64,000 bases of DNA from Nocardia brevicatena NBRC 12119. Lineage in GTDB: Bacteria; Actinomycetota; Actinomycetes; Mycobacteriales; Mycobacteriaceae. This document shows, piece by piece, positions 9,838-20,091 of the stretch (the first letter of the stretch is position 1; the number at the start of each line of letters is the position of its first letter). The DNA lies in contig NZ_BAFU01000017.1 of assembly GCF_000308495.1 (NCBI RefSeq), positions 45,244-109,243 on the forward strand, read 5' to 3'. A program made the position numbers and the translations under genes. The notes under the pieces are model-generated. The model had not been told where the DNA came from, made no database searches, and saw only the letters and a program-made list of their open reading frames with translations.

Positions 9838-10965
9838 TCAGCGGTGGACCGTGACGATCGGGTCCAGCACGAGGCCGAACGCTCGCAGCGTCCCGAGCAG
9901 TTCGCGGTGTCCGAATGCCTGGCAGCTGGAAGCGAAGCCGACGCGTCGCGGTGGGCTCTGCAGCAGCTCGGCGGCGGCGTGCGCGTTGAGCAGGGCGGTC
10001 TGCTTGTAGTTGCAGTTACCGTGAATCACACAGTGCGCGCGCCCGAGCGGACCGGAGGCGTACACCGAGTCCAGGGAGGTGTTGATCCGGGGGTTTTCCC
10101 GCGGGGGCATCTCGCTGCGGATTGCCGCCGACTGCTCGTCGATGATCCGGTACTTCTCTTCCTCCGACTTGCCCTCCATCTGCTCGAGCGCTGCGGCCAC
10201 CAGCACCGGCACGCCCTGCATCAGCGGACGGTTGAACACGCCACCCAGCGCGCGGGCGTTGGCGACGCGCGGATCGTTTTTGAACCACACCGGGTGTGAG
10301 GTGCCGCCCCACGGCAGCGCCAGGCCGAGATCGTGCTGACCCGGCACGCTGACCGTGTAGAGCCCATTCTCGGGAGGCCATTCGACGTACTCGTTCTGTT
10401 CGAGGTAGTACGCCTTGGCGAAGGCCGCGTTGGTGAGGATGGTGTTGGTCGACGCGACGGTGGGATGGCCCTTCCAGAACACCTGGATGTCGAGGGTGTC
10501 GAGTCCGGGGTTCTCCAGGCAGATGTTCGCGGCGATCTCACCGATCGAGTACATCTGCGCGAGCCCGGGCGTGAGAAGCAATCCGCGTGAGGCGAAGTCG
10601 GCGCCGTACCGGGCCTCCACGTCGATCATCCAGTTCTGTTCACCGTTGGTGTCGGTGTAGTGTGCCCCGATTTCCAGGCAGGCCTGCACGACCTCGTGAC
10701 CGTAGCGGGCGAAGGGGCCGACGGTGTTGAGTACGACGTCCGCGCCTCGGAACGCCTCGGTCAGCGCGGCGGTGGTGTGCTCGACCTCGACGATTTCGTG
10801 GTCGATGGTATCGATGCCGGGGACGGCGTCGACCGCATTTTTTACTCGCCCGTGGTTACGGCCGGCGGCCAGGAAGGGAATGTTGTACTCGCGTAGGTAC
10901 TCGCAGATGAGACGGCCGGTGTATCCGGAGGCTCCGTAAACGACGACGCGCTTGTCGGTGGGCAT
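9838..10965 (-). CDS. Saccharopine dehydrogenase-like NAD(P)-binding reductase
   Basis: A 375-residue protein beginning VVVYGASGYTGRLICEYL, the N-terminal dinucleotide fold of the saccharopine-dehydrogenase superfamily that includes mycobacterial trans-acting enoyl reductases. The fold is followed by a region with EYTDTNGEQ-like spacing (HYTDTNGEQNW near residue 105) typical of that group. The start is the ATG at 10965, preceded by GAGGAG with 7-8 bp spacing. It lies 63 bp downstream of the SDR gene and 8 bp upstream of the acyl-CoA synthetase. A reduction step on a CoA- or carrier-bound intermediate is likely, but the substrate is unknown. Confidence 0.8.
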   Translation of the reverse strand: MPTDKRVVVYGASGYTGRLICEYLREYNIPFLAAGRNHGRVKNAVDAVPGIDTIDHEIVEVEHTTAALTEAFRGADVVLNTVGPFARYGHEVVQACLEIGAHYTDTNGEQNWMIDVEARYGADFASRGLLLTPGLAQMYSIGEIAANICLENPGLDTLDIQVFWKGHPTVASTNTILTNAAFAKAYYLEQNEYVEWPPENGLYTVSVPGQHDLGLALPWGGTSHPVWFKNDPRVANARALGGVFNRPLMQGVPVLVAAALEQMEGKSEEEKYRIIDEQSAAIRSEMPPRENPRINTSLDSVYASGPLGRAHCVIHGNCNYKQTALLNAHAAAELLQSPPRRVGFASSCQAFGHRELLGTLRAFGLVLDPIVTVHR

Positions 10966-11028
10966 GACTGAACTCCTCGAATGTTGGGGCGTCGGTGGCA
11001 GGTTGCGATGGCCGGGGATGGTCGGGGG

Positions 11029-11832
11029 CTACATGCCCATGCCGCCGTCGACGGCGAGGCCGGCTCCGGTGATGAATTTCGCCGCGTCGGAGGCGAGGAA
11101 GACGACGGCATCGGCCATGTCGTCGATCTGGCCGAGGCGGCCGAGCGGGGTCAACTCGGCGACCGCCTGCGCGGCGGCCTCGGGGGACGGGAACAGGCCG
11201 AGTTCGGCGCAGTCGACGGCGAGCTTGTTGCCCATGGCGGTCGGGGTCAGTGCGGGATAGATGGAGTTGACCCGCACGCCGTAGCCGAGTTTGCCGGATT
11301 CGGCCGCGGCGACCCGGGTGAGGCGGTCGATGCCGGACTTGGTCGCCGAGTAGACGCTGATGCCTGGGAACGCGATCGTCGCGGCGACCGACGCGATGTT
11401 GACCACTGCTCCGCCGTTTCCGGCCGCGCCGCCAGGACGCATGGCGCGAAAGGCGTGCTTGATGCCGAGGGCCGTACCGAGCACATTGACCTCCAACATC
11501 CTCGACGCTGCGGCGGGGTCGAGATCGATCAGCAGATTCGTGACCTCGATGCCGGCGTTGTTGACGATGATGTCCAGTCCGCCCAATGCCTGCACCGTTG
11601 TGGCGACCGCCGACTCCCAGGCGGCGTCGTCGGTGACGTCGAAGGTGATGAACTCGGCTCTGGCCCCTGTCTTCCGGAGGGCTTCGACGGTCTGCTGTCC
11701 GCCGTCGGAGTTGACATCACCGATCGCCACCGAGGCGCCTGCCGCCGCGAGCGCTTCTGCCATACCCGCCCCCAGCCCCTGTGCACCGCCGGTCACCAGG
11801 GCGGTGCGTCCGGACAGGTCGTAGCTCGTCAT
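11029..11832 (-). CDS. Short-chain dehydrogenase/reductase (classical SDR)
   Basis: A classical NAD(P)-dependent SDR with cofactor motif TGGAQGLG, the NNAG strand, and the catalytic serine, tyrosine and lysine in NIASVAATI and YSATK. I start it at 11832 (MTSYDL) because AGAGG lies 7 bp before that ATG, whereas the ATG at 11838 would have almost no spacing. This gives 267 residues, normal for the family, closing with a VDGGMGM tail. First gene of the minus-strand operon with the reductase and acyl-CoA ligase. It faces the TetR gene at 12044, and the intergenic region holds the paired operator, so TetR control is likely. Similar SDRs act on hydroxysteroids and cyclic alcohols. Confidence 0.9.
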   Translation of the reverse strand: MTSYDLSGRTALVTGGAQGLGAGMAEALAAAGASVAIGDVNSDGGQQTVEALRKTGARAEFITFDVTDDAAWESAVATTVQALGGLDIIVNNAGIEVTNLLIDLDPAAASRMLEVNVLGTALGIKHAFRAMRPGGAAGNGGAVVNIASVAATIAFPGISVYSATKSGIDRLTRVAAAESGKLGYGVRVNSIYPALTPTAMGNKLAVDCAELGLFPSPEAAAQAVAELTPLGRLGQIDDMADAVVFLASDAAKFITGAGLAVDGGMGM

Positions 11833-11919
11833 ATCCATACCTCTTCGTTGAGATCCGCAAGTGTCGAGAACTTGCGAGTGTGATGTGGGACACGGCGGGC
11901 GAGTGCTGTGTCGGAGGCC

Positions 11920-11949
11920 ACACTAGATGGAAAACTTGACACTCGTCAA
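11920..11949 (-). promoter_or_regulatory. Predicted promoter of the SDR operon
   Basis: On the minus strand TTGACG (11949-11944) and TAGTGT (11925-11920) are separated by 18 bp, close to a sigma-70-type promoter. The -35 box lies inside the left operator palindrome, so a bound TetR dimer would block it. Prediction from sequence only. Confidence 0.5.
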
Positions 11950-11971
11950 GATTTTTCTTGACACTCGTCAA
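11936..11971. promoter_or_regulatory. Paired TetR operator, two copies of TTGACACTCGTCAA
   Basis: The 14-bp element TTGAC-ACTC-GTCAA occurs at 11936-11949 and again, identically, at 11958-11971. Each has perfect 5-bp arms. The copies start 22 bp apart, two helical turns, so two dimers would bind the same DNA face. They lie between the divergent SDR operon and the TetR gene and overlap the SDR -35 box. Confidence 0.75.
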
Positions 11972-12043
11972 GGGTGCCCGATGCGGGGGCCGCTACACTT
12001 ACCGAACAGACATGACGTGACCCAGCCGACAGGATTCGACAAC

Positions 12044-12712
12044 GTGACACAGGTCGCCGACTCCAAAGCCCGCGTGGAAGAACGCGCTCGTGACAAGTTC
12101 GAGGCGCGGCGTACCGAGCTGGCGCTGGCGACCCTGCACACGCTGGCGGAGCTCGGCTACGCGCGCACCAGCCTGCGCGAGATCGCACAGAACTCCGAGT
12201 ACTCGCATGGCGTGCTGCACTATTACTTCTCCGACAAGCTCGACCTGATAACCCACGCCGTGCGCCAGTACGAGGCCATCTGTGTCACCCGATACGACGA
12301 GGTCGTCGCCTCGGCCGAGAGCGCCGAGGATTTGCGCACCGAGTTCGCCGCCACCTTTTTCGGCACCATGCAGACCGACGCCGCCATCCACCGACTCTGG
12401 TACGACCTGCGCAACCAGAGCCTCTTCGACGACTCCTTTCGCGACGACGTCCTCGACATCGAAGCCCGTCGTGAGGAGATGATTTGGCGGGTGATCTCGC
12501 GCTATTGCGAACTCGCCGGCACCGAACCGATTCTGTCGCCTGCCACCGCCTACGTCACCATCGACGGAATCTTCCAGCGCGCGCTGCTGCACCACATCGC
12601 CGGCCGAGTAACGGAGACCGATCAGGCACGCAACCAGCTGAACGCGGTGTTCGCGCTGCTGACCACCCCTTCCAGCTCTGCGACCTGCCCTACCAAGCGC
12701 AATACCGAGTAG
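12044..12712 (+). CDS. TetR-family transcriptional repressor
   Basis: A TetR regulator whose N-terminal helix-turn-helix reads LGYARTSLREIAQNSEYSHGVLHYYFSDK, followed by a variable ligand-binding half. An open frame extends up to 11927, but that would put both operator copies inside the gene. I chose the GTG at 12044, with AGGA nine bases upstream and a TACACT -10-like box at 11993. The ATG at 11981 is the alternative. This gives 222 residues. It is divergent from the SDR/reductase/acyl-CoA ligase operon and most likely represses that operon and itself through the doubled palindrome. The inducer is unknown; the SDR and ligase suggest an acyl-CoA or hydroxylated lipid. Confidence 0.85.
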   Translation: MTQVADSKARVEERARDKFEARRTELALATLHTLAELGYARTSLREIAQNSEYSHGVLHYYFSDKLDLITHAVRQYEAICVTRYDEVVASAESAEDLRTEFAATFFGTMQTDAAIHRLWYDLRNQSLFDDSFRDDVLDIEARREEMIWRVISRYCELAGTEPILSPATAYVTIDGIFQRALLHHIAGRVTETDQARNQLNAVFALLTTPSSSATCPTKRNTE

Positions 12713-12720
12713 GCGCATCA

Positions 12721-12839
12721 GCTCCCAGGATCCGCGCGACTTGCTCCCAGCTCAACGCCTTACTGGTGTCCGGCGGCGCGGGCCGTACCCGAAGACGCAC
12801 CAGCGGGTCACCAGTCGACCAGTTCTGCTCCCGCCAGTG
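12721..12839 (-). pseudogene. Tyrosine recombinase fragment, cut by a Tn3-type terminal repeat
   Basis: Read on the minus strand this gives REQNWSTGDPLVRLRVRPAP then PDTSKALS, matching the middle of the intact recombinase at 60,823-61,761 (REQQWLAGDPLVRLRARPAP, PDTSKALS) almost residue for residue. The match stops at 12840, where a Tn3-type terminal repeat begins, and dies out near 12725 without the catalytic C-terminal half. It is a relic of a third copy of this recombinase, interrupted by a transposon end. Confidence 0.75.
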
Positions 12840-12887
12840 GGGGTCTCCTGGTAATAACCGTCGAAAATCCAACGGATATGCCGTAAC
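12840..12887 (+). repeat. Tn3-type terminal repeat, left-end orientation (copy a)
   Basis: The sequence starts GGGGTCTCCTGGTAATAACC and continues through CAACGGATATGCCGTAAC into CTGGTC. It aligns with the repeats at 27412, 32891 and 42777. The GGGGTC end faces left, so the element it belonged to extended rightwards; no transposase follows. Confidence 0.7.
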
Positions 12888-13843
12888 TGCTGGTCCGGGT
12901 CTGATGTCCGCTAGGTTCGGCTGCGCCGCAGGGCGGTTGGTGATTGGCTTGGCGGCCGGAGGAGTTGTTCCGCTTCGAATTGCTGCTGCTCGACATTCCG
13001 GACCTGGACATGGCGAACCGATCCGGATTCCCGCTTTCAGGTTTCGCGCCGTAGGACGAGGGGCACCCGGGGTGCTGTTATGTTGTGCGCCGCCTTCGAC
13101 TCGTGTTCAGGTATTCCGGCGTGAAGATGGCCGGAGCGGCGGCGCCGGTGCCGGGATCCGCGTCGGCGGGCGGGTCGCTGCGGGCGAATGCGTGTTTCAG
13201 CGGTCCGGCTTTCGACGCGTCGATATCGGTGTGTACCCGGCTCGTGTCCCGGAGTTCTTCCGCTCCTATGCCGCCCCGGTAGGTGTCGTTGAGGTACCCA
13301 ACCGTGCGTGACGCATGGGAGCGCAGTTCATCGGTTAGGTCCAAGAGGGTTCGTATCAGCTTTGTTCCCGGCAACCGACCCCTCCGCGCTTCCGTTGTCT
13401 CGTGCGCGACAGTGATGTCGTTGCCATCTCGCTGCACCGATCATTTGCCCGTTCCTCCAGGGTGCCTTGGACATTTTGCTTTCGTTGATGTGGCGATCGA
13501 TGGTGAGTTGAACTGGCGCTCGGCCAAGGCGACGAAGGTATCGAACAGCCGGCGAATCGTTCCGGTTCTTGGACAACAGGGACATCTCGAACGCACTCTC
13601 CCGGGTTGGGAGGTGTTGTACGTGGAGCCCGATACTCGCGCTGCTGTCGCGTGCTCGGTGTGCTCGAGAGTTGTTCGTGCGGAAGAGTTTCCGGTGATCC
13701 GCTCACTTCTGCAAAAAGTCGCGCTGAGCAGTTGCCGCAGACAATGGACTATTGGTTTCCCACCGGACTCGTCACGGCAGTCCAGAGCAGGTGACGGCGC
13801 CGGAGTCGGGCGTTCTGTCCGAGTGTTGCGGCGTGGAGCGGGG
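12888..13843. other. Stretch without a convincing gene
   Basis: Frames here are short and lack domains. A 119-codon minus-strand frame at 13078-13437 (starting MQRDGNDITVAHE) is open, but I see no family, no clear ribosome site and no partner gene, so I leave it as a weak hypothetical. The left side is the remains of the Tn3-type end at 12840. Confidence 0.4.
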
Positions 13844-16240
<2,397 letters not shown>

Positions 16241-16480
16241 CGTGTCTTCCTCTGGTGCGCGGGGCAGCCGGCGCGGTCCTGGGTCGGGGTTGGTGGGCTC
16301 GATCCGATCGACGTCGAGCCGAGGTTGGTCTCGGTATGAGCACGCACGGTGGTGTTTTGTCCGCGCCTTCGCTCGTGGGCAGGTCGCGGGTGCGGCCCGG
16401 GTACCGGGCCGCCGTGGGTGTCGCGCTCGGATTCCTTCGCGGGGCCGTCCGTACCGGGTGTGGCCGCGTGTGCCGGTTGC

Positions 16481-16900
16481 TCAGCGCAGTTCTTGGATGC
16501 GGATCAGGTTGCCCGCAGGGTCGCGGAAGGCGCAGTCGCGGATGCCGTACGGTTGCTCGACCGGTTCCTGGACGACTTCGACGTCGCCGGCCTGTAGCCG
16601 TTCGAAGGTGCTGTCGAGGTCTTTGGTGGCCAGGTTGATGGCGGCGTAGGTGCCTTTGGCCATCATTTCGGTGATGGTGCGGCGTTCTTCGTCGGTGATA
16701 CCGGGGTCGGCGCCGGGCGGGTACAGGACGATGGAGGTGCCGGGCTGGCCGAGGGGGCCGACCGTGATCCAGCGCATCCCGTTGTATCCGACGTCGTTGC
16801 GGATCTCGAAGCCGAGGGTATCGCGATAGAAGGCCAGGGCGGCCTCCGGGTCGTCATGTGGGAGGTAGGTCTGGTGAATGGTGATGTCCATGGCTGTCAC
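16481..16900 (-). CDS. VOC-family (glyoxalase/bleomycin-resistance fold) protein
   Basis: A 139-residue single VOC domain with DITIHQTYLPHDDPEAALAF at the start, FYRDTLGFEI in the first half and FRDPAGNLIRIQEL at the end. This is the usual pattern of a metal-binding site built from paired beta-alpha-beta-beta-beta units. I keep the GTG at 16900, which has GGAGGA upstream; the ATG at 16891 has no ribosome site. It starts 1 bp after the stop of the AraC gene, so translation is probably coupled. Substrate unknown; such proteins bind or modify small electrophiles or antibiotics. Confidence 0.85.
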   Translation of the reverse strand: MTAMDITIHQTYLPHDDPEAALAFYRDTLGFEIRNDVGYNGMRWITVGPLGQPGTSIVLYPPGADPGITDEERRTITEMMAKGTYAAINLATKDLDSTFERLQAGDVEVVQEPVEQPYGIRDCAFRDPAGNLIRIQELR

Positions 16901-16901
16901 G

Positions 16902-17345
16902 CTAAAGGTGTCCTCCGGTCGGTGCTTCTCGATTCCTGATCGGTCTGGTTACCTGTTTCGCCACGCATGGCGGCATCCCCACCGTGGCGTTCATCGCTTG
17001 GCGTCGGTAGACGCTGGGCGGTACGCCGACCAGTTCGGTGAAGCGGGTGCTGAAGGTGCCCAGTGACGAGCAGCCGACCGTGAAGCAGACCTCGGTGACA
17101 CTGAGGTCGCCGCGGCGCAGTAGCGTCATCGCGCGCTCGATACGCCGTGTCATCAGGTAGGAGTATGGCGATTCGCCGTAGGCGCGACGGAATTCGCGGC
17201 TTAGGTGTCCGGCCGACATGTGCGCGTCGCGGGCGAGTGCTTCGACGTCCAGCGGCTGTGCGTATTCCCGGTCGATCCGGTCGCGGACGCGGCGCAGTCG
17301 CGCGAGGTCGCGCAGGTGCTGTGCCGTGGCGGGTTTGCTGGTCAC
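16902..17345 (-). CDS. AraC-family regulator (short, DNA-binding domain only)
   Basis: A 147-residue protein made almost entirely of the AraC double helix-turn-helix. The first HTH is near VEALARDAHMSAGHLSREFR and the second near VTEVCFTVGCSSLGTFSTRF, ending with the GVPPSVYR signature. There is no sensory N-terminal domain, so it may act like the SoxS/MarA class, its level setting its activity. The start is a GTG at 17345. It is followed with 1 bp spacing by the VOC gene and probably controls that operon. Confidence 0.85.
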   Translation of the reverse strand: MTSKPATAQHLRDLARLRRVRDRIDREYAQPLDVEALARDAHMSAGHLSREFRRAYGESPYSYLMTRRIERAMTLLRRGDLSVTEVCFTVGCSSLGTFSTRFTELVGVPPSVYRRQAMNATVGMPPCVAKQVTRPIRNREAPTGGHL

Positions 17346-17886
17346 ATGCCAGATCGTGCCATGTCGTGCCGGAGTTGCCCAGCGCTGAGGGCCTCGGCTT
17401 CACGCCGCGTCCGTTCCGCTCCGGGCCGATGCCCGTTCGAGCGCTCGGGTCGAGGGTCGTTCGGCACTCCCCCGCGGCGCGCCTTGCTCATACCTTATTC
17501 GTCACCGTGACCGTTCATTACCTGCGCGGGAGTATCGAGGCGGTGGACCTGGACCCGGTGGCGTTGCCCGCGTCCGCCGCGTCGACGATGAATTTCCCCT
17601 CGGCGACCGGGAGCGAGGTGAAGGCCTGGCGCGATATATGGGTACGGCCCGCGGCGGAGGTGATCGATCGTCTCGTCGCGGAGCATCGGAGTGCGCGGGA
17701 GCGGCCGGCGGCGCTGCCGTGGGATAGTCGTTGTGCGGAGGGTGCGCCGGTCGGGCAACGGTTGTGGCGTAGGTGTGTGGTCGCTTCCGGGGCGGGGACA
17801 GTATTCGAATCAGGCGTGGTTCAACTATTTTCCCGTATGGCGGATATTGCTTGACTGCGAACATGTCCCCCGAGGGAGGTCGCGAT
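17346..17886. other. Intergenic region with a possible nitronate monooxygenase tail
   Basis: No intact gene. In the plus frame around 17595-17700 the reading SEVKAWRDIWVRPAAEVIDR recalls the C-terminal end of nitronate monooxygenases (KAWRDIW... then a helix with VVDRL). The rest of such an enzyme is absent. I treat it as a doubtful relic. Confidence 0.25.
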
Positions 17887-18783
17887 ATGGCCTATCGAGC
17901 GGAGTCGTTCCGTGCCGATACCCTGATCACGGTCGCGGAGCTGGCGGACCGGTTCGCGGCGGCCGAACCGGTGACGATTGTCGATGTCCGGTGGCGGCTC
18001 GATTGTCCCGACGGTCGCGCCGATTACGTGCTCGGGCATATCCCGGGCGCCGTGTACGCCGATCTGGAGACCGAGTTGTCGGATCATTCGGTGTCCGGGC
18101 ATGGTCGGCATCCGCTGCCCAAGGGGGTGGTGGTGCAGGCCGCGGCGCGACGGTGGGGTGCTCGTGCCGGTGTCCCGATCGTGGTGTACGACGACTGGAA
18201 CCGTGCGGGATCGGCGCGTGCCTGGTGGGTGCTGCGGGCGGCGGGTATCCATCATGTCCGGATTCTCGACGGTGGGCTGGGGGCATGGGTGGCGGCCGGG
18301 TACGAGCTCGCCGATGGTGTCGAGCGTCCGGTTCCCGGTGATATCCGGGTCGCGTTCGACGACCTGTACGACGGTGCGCTGACCACTTTGAGCACGGTCG
18401 AGACGGCTGCGGTGCCCGGTCGGGGGGTGTTGGTCGATGCCCGGTCGCCGGAACGCTTCCGAGGTGAGATGGAGCCGGTGGATCCGGTGGCGGGGCATAT
18501 TCCCGGTGCCCGCAATGTGCCCGGCACCGCGCTGCTCGACGGTCGCGGATTTTTCCGTCCGTCGGCGGAACTTGTCGCGCTGTTCGCCGAGGCCGGGGTC
18601 GGGGACGCGCCCACGGTCGGCGTCTACTGCGGATCGGGGGTGACGGCGGCCGTCGGTATCGCTGCCCTGAAACTGGTGGGGATCGATGCGGCGCTGTATC
18701 CGGGGTCGTGGTCGCAGTGGAGTGCGCATCCGTCGGGTCCGGTCGCCGTGGGGGATGCCGACGAGCCGAGCGGAGCCCGCTGA
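17887..18783 (+). CDS. Sulfurtransferase, two rhodanese domains
   Basis: A 298-residue tandem rhodanese. The N-terminal, inactive domain holds DVRWRLDCPDGRADYVLGHI and GHIPGAVYADLE. The C-terminal domain has DARSPERFRGE, GHIPGARNVPG and the active-site loop YCGSGVTA with the persulfide-forming cysteine. CGSGVTA is the loop type of 3-mercaptopyruvate sulfurtransferases rather than of thiosulfate:cyanide rhodaneses. I start at 17887, which has GGGAGGT six bases upstream; the frame is open further left but without a good ribosome site. Likely cytosolic, moving sulfane sulfur to thiols or cyanide. It is convergent with the LLM pseudogene. Confidence 0.9.
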   Translation: MAYRAESFRADTLITVAELADRFAAAEPVTIVDVRWRLDCPDGRADYVLGHIPGAVYADLETELSDHSVSGHGRHPLPKGVVVQAAARRWGARAGVPIVVYDDWNRAGSARAWWVLRAAGIHHVRILDGGLGAWVAAGYELADGVERPVPGDIRVAFDDLYDGALTTLSTVETAAVPGRGVLVDARSPERFRGEMEPVDPVAGHIPGARNVPGTALLDGRGFFRPSAELVALFAEAGVGDAPTVGVYCGSGVTAAVGIAALKLVGIDAALYPGSWSQWSAHPSGPVAVGDADEPSGAR

Positions 18784-18833
18784 CCGAGCGGATTCCGCGG
18801 TTTCGGTGGAGCGGCTCGTCGGCCGGTGATCGG

Positions 18834-19694
18834 TCAGGGCCGGGTGTGGATGAAGCGTTCGGCGAAGCGTGACAGTTGGTCGCGTTGTTCGGTGGGGTCG
18901 GAGGCGGTGGCGCTGACCACGACCCCGGGTGACGCCTTGGGCGGTGAAGGCCTCGAGCCGTTCGTCGGTCAGGTCGAGTCCGCTCCACCGGGTGTATTCG
19001 AGGTGGTCCGGGTCGCGCCCGGTTTCGGCGGCGGTCGTGCGCGCGAGTTCCCATTGGGCCGCGCGTTCCTGTGGGAGCAGCGCGCCGCCGGCGAAGTAGC
19101 CGTCGCCGCGCAGTCCGGCCCGGCGCGCGGCGGCGCGGCTCGAGCCGCCGACGTGGATGGGCAGTGTCGTGGCCTGGTGGGGTTTGGGGAACTGGACGAG
19201 TTCGTCGAAGGAGAAGAATTCGCCTCGGTAGTCGACGCCGTCGTCGCCGCCGGTCCATAGGAGGCGCAAGACGTCGATCGCTTCGTCGGCGCGGCGGCCG
19301 CGGGTGCGGTAGTCGACGCCGATGGCCTCGGCTTCTTTCGGGAGGGTGCCCAATCCCACTGTCAGCAGCCGCATCCGACCTTTGGACAGGATGTCGATGG
19401 TCGCCAACTGTTTGGCGAGCACCACCGGGTGCCGGTACGGCAGCAGCAGTACCCCGGTGCCCAGCAGGAGTCGTTCGGTGGCCGCGGCGATGAAGGCGAG
19501 GGTGTCGAGCGGGTCCGGAACGGCACCGAGGGCGCGATGTCGAAGCTGTGCAGTTGCGCTCCCGGATACAGGACCAGGTGTTCGGGCACGTACAGGGCCT
19601 CGAACCCGCATGTCTCGGCGTGTTGCGCGTAGGCGATGATCCGATCCGGGTCCGTGCCGAAACCGGAGCTGCTGTAGCCGACCGCGAACTTCAT
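18834..19694 (-). pseudogene. LLM-class (F420/flavin-dependent) oxidoreductase, two frameshifts
   Basis: Reads MKFAVGYSSSGFGTDPDRII in one frame, then DPLDTLAFIAAATERLLLGT through LPIHVGGSSRAAARRAGLRG in another, then VVVSATASDPTEQRDQLSRF in a third, ending at the TGA at 18834. Together these make a complete luciferase-like monooxygenase of about 285 residues. The first shift is near 19525 (a C missing after VPF) and the second near 18922 (one G too many in a GGG run). The start at 19694 is a good family start. The whole protein would be a reductase using F420 or FMN. It is either a recent pseudogene or two homopolymer sequencing errors. Confidence 0.8.
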
Positions 19695-20091
19695 ACCTGA
19701 TCCCATCCGCCGGGTATCCACCGTCGATACCACCTCGGCTGCTCGGTTCCGAGCTGTTGTCCCGTAGACCAACCGCGTTGCGGTGGCCTGGAATTCCCGG
19801 ACGGAGGCATCGCCTTTCGCCGTGGCGTGGGCCAGTGGTCAGGCGTGTTTCTGCTCGAGCGAGTCGTGTTCGCGGATCGAGGCACGGCTGCGACGTGTCA
19901 TGGCGGTGAACATGGCGTGGAACAAGCTTCCGTACAGGCGTCCAGGAAGTATGGCATTCCGGTCGGGTGATGTCAGCGGTTCACGGGAGTGGCCCTGGAA
20001 CCGCGGGTTGTCCCTGCCCAACATCCCGTAGTACTGTCCAGACAGATGTCCACCATGGATCCTGGACAGCAATCTGGGGAAGGATTTCCAC
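19695..20091. other. Upstream region of cyp51, no gene seen
   Basis: No coding frame with a recognisable domain. The right end carries the CTGTCCAG/CTGGACAG operator-like repeat described separately. Confidence 0.5.
20034..20069. promoter_or_regulatory. Operator-like inverted repeat before cyp51
   Basis: CTGTCCAG (20034-20041) and CTGGACAG (20062-20069) are perfect 8-bp arms. The left half also forms its own small palindrome, CTGTC-CA-GACAG (20034-20045). The position 23-58 bp upstream of the cyp51 ATG fits a repressor site; a TetR-type protein is my guess. Confidence 0.5.

Noticed and set aside
17821-19611. 596-codon minus-strand frame as one protein
   Set aside because: Only its first third is real (LLM oxidoreductase); the rest is the antisense of the rhodanese gene after a frameshift.
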